This document shows positions 11,957 through 23,690 of a DNA stretch of 64,000 bases, in pieces. Below the pieces are notes generated by a model. That model saw only the letters and a program-made list of their open reading frames with translations. It did not search any database and was not told where the DNA came from. Numbering within the stretch: the stretch's first letter is position 1; every line of letters begins with the position of its first letter. The DNA is from Avena insularis. Taxonomy: Eukaryota; Streptophyta; Magnoliopsida; Poales; Poaceae. A program made the position numbers and the translations under genes. The DNA lies in contig CM042689.1 of assembly GCA_023614405.1 (NCBI GenBank), forward strand, positions 276,961,533 through 277,025,532, in the 5' to 3' direction.

Positions 11957-13788
11957 AGTGCATGGTTGGAAAGTACTTGTTCTTTTGATTCAATTGATAT
12001 TTGTAAAATTTGGACACATAGATTAAAAGTTATAAATTTTGCAAGTTTGTATATTTAATATACTTGTTTTTAAAAAGCATTACGTGGCGCTTTCTTCTGG
12101 TTGAAAGCAGTTCGGGATCGCTCTCTATGGGTCGTTGATTTAACTTAGATCGATAAGCCGATCAAATCTTACCTCTTCGTCTAAATCTAATCCTAAGATG
12201 ATAAGCATCCACGCTACTATGCACTTGCAGAACTGGTAGCACCGGGCGGCGTAACGTCGAGCTCGGGAGGTTGCCGAGGAACTAGGTCACGGAGAGAACG
12301 CAGACGCTACTGTGCTCCCGTGGTTGCAAAGAAGCTCAAGGTGGGAAGATTCATCGAGGGACGACCGGAGCAACGAGGATTGCTCGTCAGAGTTAGTGCG
12401 CATCGTGCTTCAAGCGTGGTCGTCAAACTCTACAAGGCCTGAAGGTGATAAGAGGGTCTAGGACACGGAGAGAGTGGCGATCACGAGAGCATCAGCAGGA
12501 GGGACAGGGAGGTGCAGACTCACCCAAGTGGACTCACGGAGTCTAGGGAGGAGGCAGCAGCTCATGTTGATGTTGCTGGCCTGAACGCATTAGCGAGTGG
12601 CACTAGGAGATGTAGGGCGTGCGGAGCACACATGTGTGACTGGGAGGAAAGGGTGGTTTGACGGCGCGGATTTCGGAGAGGCTTATCGAGACAGTGGAGT
12701 GAGCTTGCGATTGGGCGACCGTGGCTTAGAGGAGATGGCACTGGGGAAAAGAGAGAGGAGGGCATGGCGCGACGTGCATGATTACCAAGGGATTAATCAT
12801 GCATTGACAATTTAATCAAGGTTTGATGGACAGGAACGGCAGGGAGAAGGAGGAAGCGCAAGGGTGAAGAAGATAACTGATAGGTGGGGTCGTCGACAGA
12901 GAGAGAGGAGATGTATGGGGGTCCGCAGCATTTCAATGACTTTCTGGGTGAGTTTTGAGTGGAAAGCGATTTGGGGAGGAAAATAAGATGGGTCACTCGC
13001 TGGACTGGGCCTGCTAGTGGGTTGGGTTCAATTCATTTTTTTGTACAGAATGTTTTTCTTTTTCCTTTTCTATTTAACTGATTTGGTTTTTATTCAAACA
13101 CTATTTGAATTCAAACTTCTACCAAACTTTGTGTAGATTTTAATATTGTTATTTAACATATTCTAAAGTCCAATTTAGAATAATTCTTTTATTATTTTTA
13201 GGGTCTATTATTTATTTTGAAAATAGACATTTGTCTTTATTTCAAATAGGATTTAATATGTTTTAAAACTCTATTTGAAATCTAAATTTTTACCAAACCT
13301 TTTCAGTATGTTTTATTTTAAATAAATTCACTTTGAATTATAATTTTAAAATACTTTAATATGTTTTAATGTTCATTTAAAATGGAAAATGTCTTTACCT
13401 CAATGAAATTGGATAATAATAAATCCTCATGATTTTATTTAAATAATCCTTTACTCTTTTTATTAAACAAAAATATTTTATTTCAATTGTTTGTCCAAGA
13501 TTTAATTTGGCTCTTTAAAATAGTCCTTATTCATTTATTTATTTATTCCTTTGCTTATAAAATCCATATCTTTTTATTTAAAGATACAAAAATGGTGATT
13601 CCAACTTTTATAACTTTATTTATTATTTGTTTATCTTTTTAAATCCTTTTAGGATTCTATTTGATCAAAATAGGTTTTGATGTTTCCAATTGGAATCAAA
13701 AAGTTCTTCTCACCCTAAATTTCAACAATTGTTTATTTTGTTTATTTATTTTTCACATTTCAAAATTTGGAAAATTTTGGGATGTACA
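11951..13788 (-). repeat. Third, partial LTR copy inside the Del-like element
   Basis: Copy of LTR bases equivalent to 9588-11488, created by the tandem duplication. It ends GATGTACA where the intact LTRs have GATGTGACA. About 12080-12980 is rich in short deletions relative to LTR A, while 13020-13780 is almost identical to 10720-11480. Confidence 0.85.
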
Positions 13789-13997
13789 AAGGTTATTCTT
13801 AAAAGAAATCTGCCCTCGGATTTGGGAAGGCTAGAGGTTACAAGTTGGCTTCAAGGAAACTAGGTACTACCACCCTTAAAAGAAAGTCTTATAGGGTTAC
13901 ATTGATATTCACTTGACTATGGGTTCAACACTTCATATCCGGACAAGGAATCCTTATTTGACTCTTTTGAGTTAACTAATTCTGACATCCACATCTT

Positions 13998-14900
13998 CTA
14001 TTTCTTCAAGGTTCTATCCATGTCAATGTGGTTCATGTCCTTCCCGGTCACATTGGAGTCATTTCCATTGGAGTTTCTAGCATCCTTTTTCTTTTTCTTC
14101 TCAGGACAGTCTGATGCATAGTGTCCAAGTTCCTTACAATTATAGCACTGCAACTGGCTAATGTCTTTCTTCCTGAGATTGTCATGTTGGTTCTGACCAA
14201 GGTCATCTCCATTGTTAGTATCATTTCCATTATTATCACTTCCATTGTTGTTGTGGTGGTACAGATGTGGTTTAGAATCCTCATTGCTCTTTTTGAACGA
14301 TCGCTTCTTTTGTGATGATCTTGAGTGATATTTGAGTTTATGCTTCCTCTTTCTATTCTCAACTTGATTCATCTTGTTTTCCAAGATGGTGGCTTTGTCA
14401 CAGAGTGATTGATAAGTTGGGACATAGGCAACTGACAGCTGCAGGTTCAACTCATCATTAAGTCCTTCGAGGAATTTCTCCTTCCTCTTAGCATCAGTAT
14501 CAACTTCATCCAGTGCATAGCGTGCCAGATTGTTGAATTCTTCAATGTACTCAGCCACACTGAGGTGATGCTGTTTCAGATTGTGAAACTCCTTTTTCTT
14601 CAAGTTCATCACTCCAGATGAGATGTGAGCTGTACGGAAACCATCCTCAAAAATAGCCCAAGTCACATCCTCAAGGGGAGCGGTGATCTGAAAGTTGTCC
14701 CACCATGTTGTTGCTGGTCCTTCAAGCAGATATGCTGCAAACCTAACTTTTTCCTCGTCAGTGCAGCCAACAGTCACTAAGTACTTGTTCACCGAATGTA
14801 ACCAGTCATTGGCTACCATTGGATCAGTTGTTCCAGAGAACCTTGCAGGCCTTAGCTTCAGAAATCTGGTGAGCATGTCAAGTGCTGGAGGATTATTTTG

Positions 14901-14936
<36 letters not shown>

Positions 14937-15077
14937 ATTGTTATTGTTGTTTTGATTCTGATTTTGCATAAATTGTGTCATCATCTGCGTCAGTTGAGCT
15001 TGAGCTGCCAACATCTGCTGCATCTTGGGAGTGATGTTGTTGTTTTTTTGGTTGGGGTTGGTACGACGGGGAGGCAT
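13998..15077 (-). CDS. gag: Gag (capsid-nucleocapsid) of Del/Tekay-like element
   Basis: An uninterrupted 359-codon minus-strand gag, the structural protein that packages element RNA into virus-like particles. It begins MPPRRTNPNQ with its ATG about 500 bases inside the primer-binding site. Order of parts: a short basic, Gln-rich head, a run of about 18 Asn from roughly residue 44 (encoded by the GTT repeat at 14896-14945), a capsid domain (about residues 70-215) with FLKLRPARFSG, LLEGPATTWWDNF and VAEYIEEFNNLARYA, a basic linker, and a zinc knuckle CYNCKELGHYASDC near residue 315. The Retrotrans_gag fold and these motifs are typical of Del/Tekay gypsy elements. Relative to the duplicate at 11675-11956 its C-terminus ends early after a short indel. 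No protease, RT or integrase frame follows. Confidence 0.88.
14896..14945. repeat. GTT/AAC trinucleotide microsatellite within gag
   Basis: Uninterrupted GTT repeats followed by GTTATT variants, read on the minus strand as AAC/AAT codons for a poly-Asn tract in gag. Its length is likely to vary between copies through replication slippage. Confidence 0.9.
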
Positions 15078-15575
15078 CTATTGGTTTGATAGGGATAAGT
15101 AATGATGGATAGGTCTAAAGAAGTTCTAACACACCACCCAAAACAATCAAGTTCAATCAAACAATCAACAAGCAACCATTCACTTAGCAACTTATGAGCT
15201 TAACTCATGAGTTGAAGGAAACAACAAGTTTTCTTGAAACAATCAACTTAGTATAGTCATACCTCATAGGTCAATATGATCCGTACACTAACATGATATC
15301 AATGTTTTTGGTAGGCAATCTAATGTCTCTTGGTTCTCACTCGTAGTCCTTAGTGATGTCTAAGTTAAAGTCCTTGGTGAAACTAAAGTTGAAGTCATTG
15401 GTCATGGTGAAGGCTTTGTCCATCAAGTTGAAAAAGTAAGAGATGTAGAATCAAAACCAAAAAGGTTGAGGAAAGAGTTTACAAGATTGTTTGTAAATAA
15501 GTTTTGGAACAAAAACAACTCTTATTTTTCTAAGGGGTTTTGTCCAATCCTAGGTTACTGATCCTAAAACAACAA

Positions 15576-15588
15576 GGTTCTGATACCA
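15576..15588 (-). other. Primer-binding site (initiator tRNA-Met type), Del-like element
   Basis: On the minus strand, TGGTATCAGAACC lies two bases inside the LTR end CTACA. It matches the 3' end of initiator tRNA-Met as used by many plant LTR retrotransposons. It fixes LTR B as the 5' LTR and the element as minus-strand. Confidence 0.85.
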
Positions 15589-15590
15589 TA

Positions 15591-18500
15591 TGTAGAGGTC
15601 CCAACCTTTAGTAAGGTAGAGATCCTTGTGTTTACAATGCTAGTCCCTAGATCAATAGCTAGCATCCACAGTTAAGATGTAATATCCAAAAACAAAGGTC
15701 ATAATTCTTCTGTTCCCGCCGTTTCCGCCGTTTCTGTCCTGCGGGTTGGGGTTCGTGTTGGGCGGCGGGTTAGGCGCTTTGTTCTGGATGCATCGCGCAT
15801 TGGTAGTGCTTGTAGATTGGTCAGCTACTGCCGCAGCTTTCGGATCCGGAACCGTAGGTCCCTTCATCCAAAGGTGGATCGCACAGATCGGAGTTGCAGC
15901 TGTTGCTGTCGTAGGACTCATCTGTTAATGACGATGTGCGTAGCACATGGTGTGGAGCTCACGAAGCGGGCCTGATTGATGGTAGGGGCACCCGCTCAGG
16001 AAGGCGGAGGGTGCTAGTCTGACCCACCTGGAAGCAGAAGCTCCCGAATAGGATCTCGAGTCCGTCGCCTACGGGCTCAAAATCTTTCATGGTGGCCGGC
16101 GAGTGGGCGGTGAAGTCGAAAGCGCCGAAGAGGAGCTGATTCTCCGTCGCTGCAGAGTTGTAGATCGATCGGGTCGGGACCGTCTGCGACAATCAGCAGC
16201 CCAGGTTCCACGGTGGCGCCAATTGACGAGGTTTCGACTCATCAATGCGCATTGTTATGGACTTGGGTTTTGGAGAAGATGGGGATGCTGCAGATCGTGG
16301 GCGGTTATGCATAAGCAACGAGGACACGAGATTTACCCAGGTTCAGGCCCCCTGAGGGAAAACCCTACTCCTGCTTGTCTGCTCTTGATTACGGCGGAAC
16401 CGAAGATTACAGGGGTGCGTAGATTCGATCTGGCGTGGAGGTGTGTATGCGAAAGTGTGATTCGACCGATCTAGGTCGTGCCCTCCTGGCCTTTATATAG
16501 ACTTAGGCAGGTCCCGGGCATAGTCCTAGTCAGTTACAAGTTCTAGGGTTTTACCCCTTTGAATTTCCTATCTACTCTAGTCTTGCTCTCCAAGGATTCG
16601 AAGGCGTCATGGGCCTTGGCCACCCGAAAATCTTCATGGGCCAGCGTACATCTGCTGTGGGCCTTCCTTGGGCTGGACCAGGTATGCTGAGGTCACGTAC
16701 CCGTAGGGTATAACCATGTCATCTTACATAGCTCATTTGGCTATCTCATTACAATGCAGCAGAATATCCATATAGCATGGAGTCCTTCATCTTCAAAGTG
16801 CCACAGGCAATCATGTTGGTTGTAGACTTGTAATCCTATTCAACACACTTCACTAACATCAAACAAACCTGCAACATAATAAGTTGCAGCCACAAGGGTC
16901 AATACATTTGAATTGTATTGGCAAGTTTCACTACTATGTAGAAATAAGTGGATCCTATCATTACATGCATATTTGGCGAAGTAGGGTTTAGGCTCATTTG
17001 CAGAAAGCAATATAGTTTTATCCTATCTTTTCAAAATAGTTTTGATCTTTTGAAAATCTTTCTGAACTCCTTGGAAAACTCCAAGTGCTTCAATTACCTT
17101 GTTGTCACCCCAAGTTTTACTTTGAGAAATTGGAATGTCGAGATCGTCCATAGCTTCAGGCCTTAGTTGCTCAGAGTTGTCCATAACCGGGGACACGGCT
17201 AAGTACTTAGAATTTGATCTTCTGCAGAAGTTGTACACTTTACCCACATGACACAATCTCGTATTGACGCCACTAGTCGCCGCTGGATAAGTACTCACCC
17301 AATGGAGTACCAGCAGATCGAGAATGTGACAAAGTCTTTCCATAGAAGTCCTCCCAATACACAATCCTAGCTTGTCTACCAGGAACCAATGTATGGATAT
17401 ATTTCCAATACACAATTCTTGTTAACCAAAAGATGCCAATGCAAGGGTCTTCCACTATGTAGTTGACTAAGCCAGAGCGCATTTAGCATGTGGCTGTACA
17501 CGGAAGCCACTGTACGAGAAACATGTTCAATCTCTAAGTCCCTGGGTGGTTTTCTTCTAGTGCACATACAAAAAGATAGCCATATAAACATGGTTCCCTT
17601 TGTTTCCACCTTGTCAAAAATTGAGTATCCTCTTTCCACCTAGGTGGTTCATTGAGTACTTGTTTTATTATATAAAACATATATTTTCCAACACTTCATA
17701 TAATCATATCATGTACCCCATCCCAAATATATAGCAGGGCTAAGCATACTACAACTACAATGTTTTCACTAAGGAAGATATAAGGATATCCTAATAGGAT
17801 ATAACATAGCATAGAAATATAGTAGTCCTATCATGCATGTTACAAAAATCCACTAAGTGTAATGAAAATAGTAGGACATGGATGATAGTGTCACTTGCCT
17901 TTTTAGTAGAGAATATTGGTTCACTCCTTGATCTTGCAAATATCACACTCTTCTAACTTCACTACAATTCAATCAAGCAAACATATATTCAACTAGCATT
18001 CAAACAATTCACCACATAAAATGACAAAAACAAGGCAATGCATGCTAGCATGCAAAAGATAGTTTTACTTGGAAAAGTGATTTCTATTAGGATCGAAACA
18101 TTTTAAAGCTCATATTGGTCACTTACCAAAGTTGTAAAACCATTTAAATTCAAGTTGGTGAAAATGGCCACTTAAATCATTTTTGTTTTGCTAGGAATGA
18201 TTTAAATCAAATGATAATCCCTAGAGTTGTAAAATATTTTTAAACACAACATGTTAGTGTTTTAAGGTCAAGTGTTTAATATTAAAACCATTTGCAAAAG
18301 GTTTCCCCCATAAACTAATTTTATACCAAAGTGATATTTTATGTTGTTGAAAATGCCTTTTAGCAAAGTAATAATTTTATAGGGTTCTTCAAATATATTT
18401 TTAAATATCAAAACTTTGTGTTTAGGGTCAAAGAGTTTAATTCAAAACATTTTCCAAAGATTTTACTCAAAAGTAATTTTAACACATAAACAATATTTTT

Positions 18501-20641
18501 ATTTGACTAGAAATGTTCTAATTCAAAGATTTATTCTTTAACTTCATAAAATACATTTTTAAATCCATAAGTTAGTTTCTATGGTCAATAGGTTCAAAAC
18601 AATCCATTTGCCAAAGATTTTACCATAAAAATATTTCTAGAATAATTTTTATATTCAAATTATGCCTACACAAGTTTCTGCAAAAACAACTACGTTTCCA
18701 GAAGCAATTTATTAAACAAAGTGCATGGTTGGAAAGTACTTGTTCTTCTGATTCCAGTGATATAAAATTTGTAAAATTTGCACATGTAGATTAAAAGTTA
18801 TGAATTTTGCAAGTTTGCATATTTAATAGATACATTTCTGTTTTTAAAACAAAGCACTGACCACGTGGCACTTTCTTACTGGCTGAAAACGGTTCGCGCG
18901 GATCGCTCTCTGTGGGTCATTGGATTTAACTTAGATCGTGCGGCACTGATCAAATCTTACCTCTTCGTCTAAATCTAATCCTAGCCAGACGATAAGCATC
19001 CTACGGCTACAACGCACTTGCCGAGGGCGGCGGCGGCGGCTGACCGGTACACTCGAGCAGGGAGGTTGCCGAGGAACTAGGTCGCGCGTGAGAGAACGGA
19101 GACGCTTACCGTGCTCGCGTGGTTGCAGTGAAGCTCAAGGAGGGGTCAGTTTGTCGAGGGGCGGACTGGAGCAGCGACGATTGCTCGTCGGAGTTAGCGG
19201 CGACGTCAGGTGCTCTCAAGCGTGGTTGTTGTTGACGCTACAAGGCACAAGAAGGCGAAGAAGAGGGTTTGTTAGACACGGGAGAGAGTGGCGATAACGA
19301 GAGCATCAACGGGAGGGCGAAGCGATGCACTCACCAGGGGACTCCGGAGTCGGCGAGGCGGCGATGCTCGATGTTGATGTCGAGCCTCTGTTGAACACGC
19401 TGAGCTAGCGGGCCTTTGGGAGATCTGCGAGGCGATAGGGACGCATGTGTGGGTGAGGAGAATGGGGTGGTCGGACGGCGCCGGATTTCGCCGGAGAGGA
19501 TCGTCGGAGACAGTGGGTTTGAGCTTGCGATTGGGGCAGCCTGGTGGCCGAGAGGAGATGGCGCCTAGGGGAAAAGAGAGAGGAGGGCAAGGCATTTAAG
19601 TATGCGTGATTACTGGGCGGATTAACTGCGGCATTGACACGAATTTAATCAAGGTTTGATGGACAGTGAACGGCAGGGAGAAGGAGGAAGCAGTTGCGGG
19701 CGGGTGAAGAAGATAACTGACAGGGTGGGCGCTGGCGAAGAGGAGATAATGCGTGGGGTTCAGCTTCAGCAATGACTTTAACGGCGTGAGTTTCTGAGTG
19801 GAAAACGATTCGGGGGAGGAAAAGAAGATGGGCTACGCTGCTGGGCTGGACTGGGCCTGCTAGTGGGTTGGGTTCGATTCATTTTTTTGTATAGAATGTT
19901 TTTCTTTTTTCCTTTTCTATTTATCTGATTTGGTTTTTATTCAAACACTATTTGAATTCAAACTTCTACCAAACTTTGTGTAGATTTTAATACTGCTATT
20001 TAACTTATTCTAAAGTCAAATTTAGAATAATTCTTTTATTATTTTTAGGGTTTATTATTTATTTTAAAAATAGACATTTGTCTTTATTTCAAATAGGATT
20101 TAATATGTTTTAAAACTCTATTTGAAATCTAATTTTTTACCAAACCTTTTGAGTAGGTTTTATTTTAAAATAAATTCACTTTGAATTATAATTTTAAAAT
20201 ACTTTAATATGTTTTAATGTTCATTTAAAATGGAAAATGTCTTTACCTGAATGAAATTGGATAATAATAAATCCTCATGATTTTATTTAAATAATCCTTT
20301 ACTCTTTTTATTAAACAAAAATATTTTATTTCAATTGTTTGTCCAAGATTTAATTTGTCTCTTTAAAATAGTCCTTATTTATTTATTTATTTATTTCTTC
20401 CTTTGCTTATAAAATCCATATCTTTTTATTTAAAGATACAAAATTGGTGATTCCAACTTTTATAACTTTATTTATTATTTGTTTATCTTTTTGAATCCTT
20501 TTAGGATTCTATTTGATCAAAATAGGTTTTGATGTTTCCAATTGGAATCAAAAAGTTCTTCTCACCCTAAATTTCAACAATTGTTTATTTTGTTTATTTA
20601 TTTTTCACATTTCAAAATTTGGAAAATTTTGGGATGTGACA
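15591..20641 (-). repeat. LTR B (5' LTR) of Del-like element, with nested insert
   Basis: The 5' LTR of the minus-strand element. It is 5051 bp because a Tat-like fragment (15706-16722) interrupts it; the remaining LTR sequence is about 4.03 kb, the same as LTR A. It ends GATGTGACA at 20641, directly before the GACCC duplication. Confidence 0.88.
15706..16722 (-). mobile_element. Truncated Tat-like gypsy fragment (5' LTR plus gag leader)
   Basis: Minus-strand insert in LTR B. In its own orientation it has a complete LTR of 499 bp (16722 down to 16224, from TGACATGGTT to CTCGTCA) with a TATA-like CTATATAAAGG. A primer-binding site of the TGGCGCCACCGTGG type follows (16204-16221), then about 500 bp of leader with Pro/Asn-rich frames. 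The other end (15706) is a blunt truncation, and about 36 bases of host LTR (present in LTR A after 7585) are missing, so this is not a clean insertion. No pol remains. Confidence 0.75.
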
Positions 20642-20814
20642 GACCCACTCAATAACACCATCACCATTTGAGCCACCAAATCAATAAGATCTCTTCATCC
20701 AACCATCCAAAGTCATTGATCTTTGGAGAATCGAAGGAGGAAGCCTTGATCTACAGCTTTACCAAGAGATATTTTCATTTCCCCCTCATTCACTTGAGGG
20801 CCCCCATGCTCTAG
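20642..20814 (+). repeat. SIRE/Maximus-like 3' LTR, part 2
   Basis: Middle segment of the split LTR. It starts with the second copy of GACCC (20642-20646) and ends TCTAG (20810-20814), the target site of the Tat-like insertion. It resumes at 32961. Confidence 0.82.
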
Positions 20815-21296
20815 TGATGGGGACATGCCGAGTGGGGTATACCCAGCAGGACGTTCCCTACTAGATCATACTCTCAGCAAGTAGGCCTGCGGGATGACGA
20901 CTGGATCGCGACCCAAGAAAGAGCCAGACGACTGGAAGCTGAAGGCCCAAAAGTGTAGCTAGGCCAGTCGGATTAGGTCGAAACCCTCTGAGTCCTTATC
21001 CAACTCGGTTGTAGATCTGTAAACCCTAGCGAGGTACCCCTATATAAACCTCCCTAGGGCATGCATAGCACTTACGTTCCATCATACACCCCATCGACTC
21101 GCCGCTTAGCCGCCGAGCTTGCCCATTGTAATCTCTCGATAATACAATCTAGCAGGAGTAGGTCTTTACCCTCCGGGGGGCGAACCTGTGTAAAACCTTG
21201 TGTCTCCGCCCTCATCTCGCACCGCAGATGGCTGCCGCCCTTGCCCCTCGTTCTACTACTCGATGCCACTCGCGATCCGTCAGGCCATTCCCAGCA
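20815..21296 (+). repeat. Tat-like element 5' LTR
   Basis: 482 bp, TGATGGGGACATGCC to TTCCCAGCA. A TATA-like CTATATAAACC lies near 21042 and a stretch of AATACAATC, usual near the end of R in such LTRs, near 21142. The first bases differ from the 3' LTR (TGATATGCC) by extra bases after TGAT. Confidence 0.88.
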
Positions 21297-21297
21297 G

Positions 21298-21314
21298 TGG
21301 CGCCCACCGTGGGG
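21298..21314 (+). other. Primer-binding site of Tat-like element
   Basis: TGGCGCCCACCGTGGGG lies one base after the LTR end. The TGGCGCC core is the usual primer-site form in Tat-clade gypsy elements, complementary to a tRNA 3' end ending GGCGCCA. I have not matched it to a particular tRNA. Confidence 0.75.
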
Positions 21315-23690
21315 CTGGCGGTCCAGCTCGTGTTCTGCGGCCAGACCCTACTTGCCCATCAACCAGACGATCGCCACTGGCTGCATGATCGACATCAGCG
21401 AGATCCTCCAGATCTTGCCCAGCAGCTACGTCCCGGCGTCGCTCCCGGTCACGCACAGTGTCATCATGCCGGTCGGCACGATCAGCCTCTTCGTCGGCTT
21501 CACCGACGTCATCGTCTTGGAGGATTTGGTGCACATCGGCGAGTCGCCGCTACACGAACGGCTCTCTGAGATCCAGGTTCGCACCATCCATCGCCTCGCC
21601 TCCGAGTACGACTCGGCCAATAGCAATGTGATCGAGATTAACGCGGCATCGAACGACGCGGCCCTCCACGACGACGCCGACTTGGCGACCCTGGCTTCAG
21701 TCGCCGGATCCATTGTCGCCGTGTCACCAGAAGGCTCCATCACCCAGGTCTCCAACATCGGGGATTTCGAGGATGCATCCATCCTCGGCATCTTTGATTC
21801 TGACTCTGGGTCGGAGAACTCCGGCGACCTCTACGCCGGATCCGGTCGCTTCATCGTGACCTACATGGCGAGTGGTGCGAGCGCCCCTCCAGACCCCTTC
21901 TGCATGCCGATTCCGCCAACCGCGGCGGCGGGGGAAGTCGAGGAGATGTGCCTGCGCCTGGAAGAAGTAGTACGCAAGGAGCAAGCCGAGCGCGATTTTT
22001 TTTGCCTCGAGCAATCAATGGCACAGGAGCTATCGCTCTGCCACCAGCGCCGCATCAGGACGCGTCTGAACCCAACCGTTCAAGGCCATGCCCCGAACTT
22101 CAAAGACGACAACGACCATGCTCGCGCGGCTGACTGCGTGATCTGCGAGAATGCACTGCCAGGCTTCAGCACTCGTCCACCACCAGGAGCACCAACGAGT
22201 GGAGCTCCGCCACCGCCAACAGGCCGCGCGCCCCCTCCCAACCAGCAGAGAGTCCTCATCTCTCCGCAATAGCGGGACACGAATGGCCTCCCGCTATACT
22301 CCACCCCGATGGACAATGTCATCGCGGGACAAGCAGCAGTCGCCAACCTCAACGTCACAGAGGAGGGCGTGCTGCAAATCCAGTACGCCAAGGCCCTACT
22401 CGCCAAGGCTGTCGAGTAGCAGGTCGCAGGAGCCGACTCGCGGGGGTGCATGTACTCCCACTCCTCCGGAAGCAGGGCGGCCTCAAGCGGCCGCCCATTG
22501 ATGGCAAATACCCTCAACTGCCCGCCACCCGAGCCCCTGCATCTCCAGCCAGGGGTCGTGCATCCAGCCCTCTCCACCAATGAGCCACAACCGCTGAACA
22601 ACACGGTTGCCGCCAACGGGCAGCCAGTCAACGCGTGTACCCACATCATCAACAACCAGAGCTAGCGCGCATGCCAGCCCAACGACCTAAGGCACACCCT
22701 CACCAACCGCAACGATGGCGAGCCAAGAGGCTCGCTCAGTCGAGTCAGCCCATAGTGCTTCAGACCGATGATCCGAGGCGAGAAATACCCGGCAAACTCA
22801 TGGATATGGGAATCACCGTCCACACCGACCTCCTCACCGCTTGCTACCTCCCCCTGATGATGGAGGGAGCGACTCGGTAATGGATCAACACCCTCCCTGT
22901 GGACAACATCGATTCCTGGGAGGACATGCGTGAGGCCTTCATCAGGCACTTCGAGGGCTCCTACACCCGTGCCACCACCATCGAGTACCTGGAGCGGTCC
23001 GTCTAGGGACCCCGCGAGTTGACCCGCAACTGGGTCCAACAATGGCAAGACGTGTGGATCAACACGGTCAGCATCCACCCAGACACGGTGATCCACTGTT
23101 TCAAGAACTCGTGCCGGTATGAGCTCCTGGTTGCCAAGATTTAGTGGGTGTACAAGACACTAGACAACATCCCATACCTCCTCGAGATCGCCAAGCGGTA
23201 CATTGAGGAGGATCTGAATCAAGAAACTGACGATGAGTCGGGTGGAAATCACCGCCCAAGCGGCCACGACAATGGCAGGTAGCGCGAGCTGCGCTACAAC
23301 AACACTCGTCTCACCAGCAAGCGCCGCGATGACGGATGAGTCGACTTCGTTGCCAACGCTGGCTACACGCCACGCGAACCCAAGAGCTCCCACCGCGACA
23401 GAGGCCAACACCGTGATGGCGGAAACTACCGAGCAAGGCCGAAATTCGACCCCGCAGCTCTCCTCAACCAACCTTGTGTGTTCCACAGTAGGGAGGGGAA
23501 GCCCGCCATGCACACAACCGCCGACTGCTATTCCTTGAAGGAGATCGAGAAGGCATGGCGCGCACGGGAGGACCCCAACAACAACCCGCCAAACGGCAGG
23601 GCATTCGACAACGAGGCCGATTCGCTCCACACTTTCACCGGGCTCGACACCAAGTGCGAGAAGTAGGTCCTCGCCCGTGCCATCGCAGTC
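21315..23690 (+). pseudogene. gag: Tat-like leader and gag, broken
   Basis: Gag region of the Tat-like element. The open frame up to 22272 runs through the LTR and primer site and is acidic and low in known motifs; its downstream half may be the gag N-terminus. The capsid domain is clear from about 22770 to 23220: DMGITVHTDLL, WINTLPVDNIDSWEDM, FIRHFEGSY, YLLEIAKRYI, all typical of Retrotrans_gag in Tat elements. Stops fall at 22878-22880 (TAA), 23004 (TAG), 23142 (TAG), 23280 (TAG), 23337 (TGA for expected CGA) and 23664 (TAG), mostly where Gln or Arg would continue the frame. The segment 23340-23600 is the nucleocapsid-like, Arg- and Asn-rich linker, without a clear zinc knuckle. Confidence 0.78.

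Larger units (their letters stand above)
9588..14246. repeat. Tandem duplication of LTR-plus-gag segment
   Basis: Two head-to-tail copies of about 2.3 kb: 9588-11950 and 11951-14246. Each consists of the last about 1.9 kb of the LTR (plus-strand view) followed by the gag 3' end. The breakpoint falls within a shared CATT (9584-9587, 11947-11950, 14243-14246), which suggests microhomology-mediated or replication-slippage duplication. The AT-rich parts of the copies are almost identical; the GC-rich part of the second copy (about 12080-12980) has dozens of short deletions. Confidence 0.85.
7468..20641 (-). mobile_element. Del/Tekay-like gypsy element, gag only, non-autonomous
   Basis: Minus-strand LTR retrotransposon flanked by a perfect 5-bp target duplication (GACCC at 7463-7467 and 20642-20646). 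In element orientation the LTRs begin TGTCACATCCC and end CTACA. The primer-binding site next to the 5' LTR (15576-15588) matches initiator tRNA-Met. The internal region holds gag only; protease, RT, RNase H and integrase are absent, because the gag end joins almost directly to the 3' LTR boundary. The Del/Tekay assignment rests on the gag protein and on the very long LTRs of about 4 kb. A tandem duplication (9588-14246) has added a third partial LTR and a second gag end, and a truncated Tat-like fragment sits in LTR B. Mobility would need enzymes from a relative. Confidence 0.88.

Noticed and set aside
14898..15089. Valine-rich plus-strand ORF
   Set aside because: Complement of the poly-Asn tract in gag.
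21061..22272. 403-codon plus-strand ORF
   Set aside because: It starts inside the 5' LTR and runs through the primer-binding site, so it cannot be a gene as drawn. Only the downstream part may be the gag N-terminus.
22080..22655. 191-codon minus-strand ORF
   Set aside because: Shadow of the GC-rich gag region on the opposite strand, with no domain.
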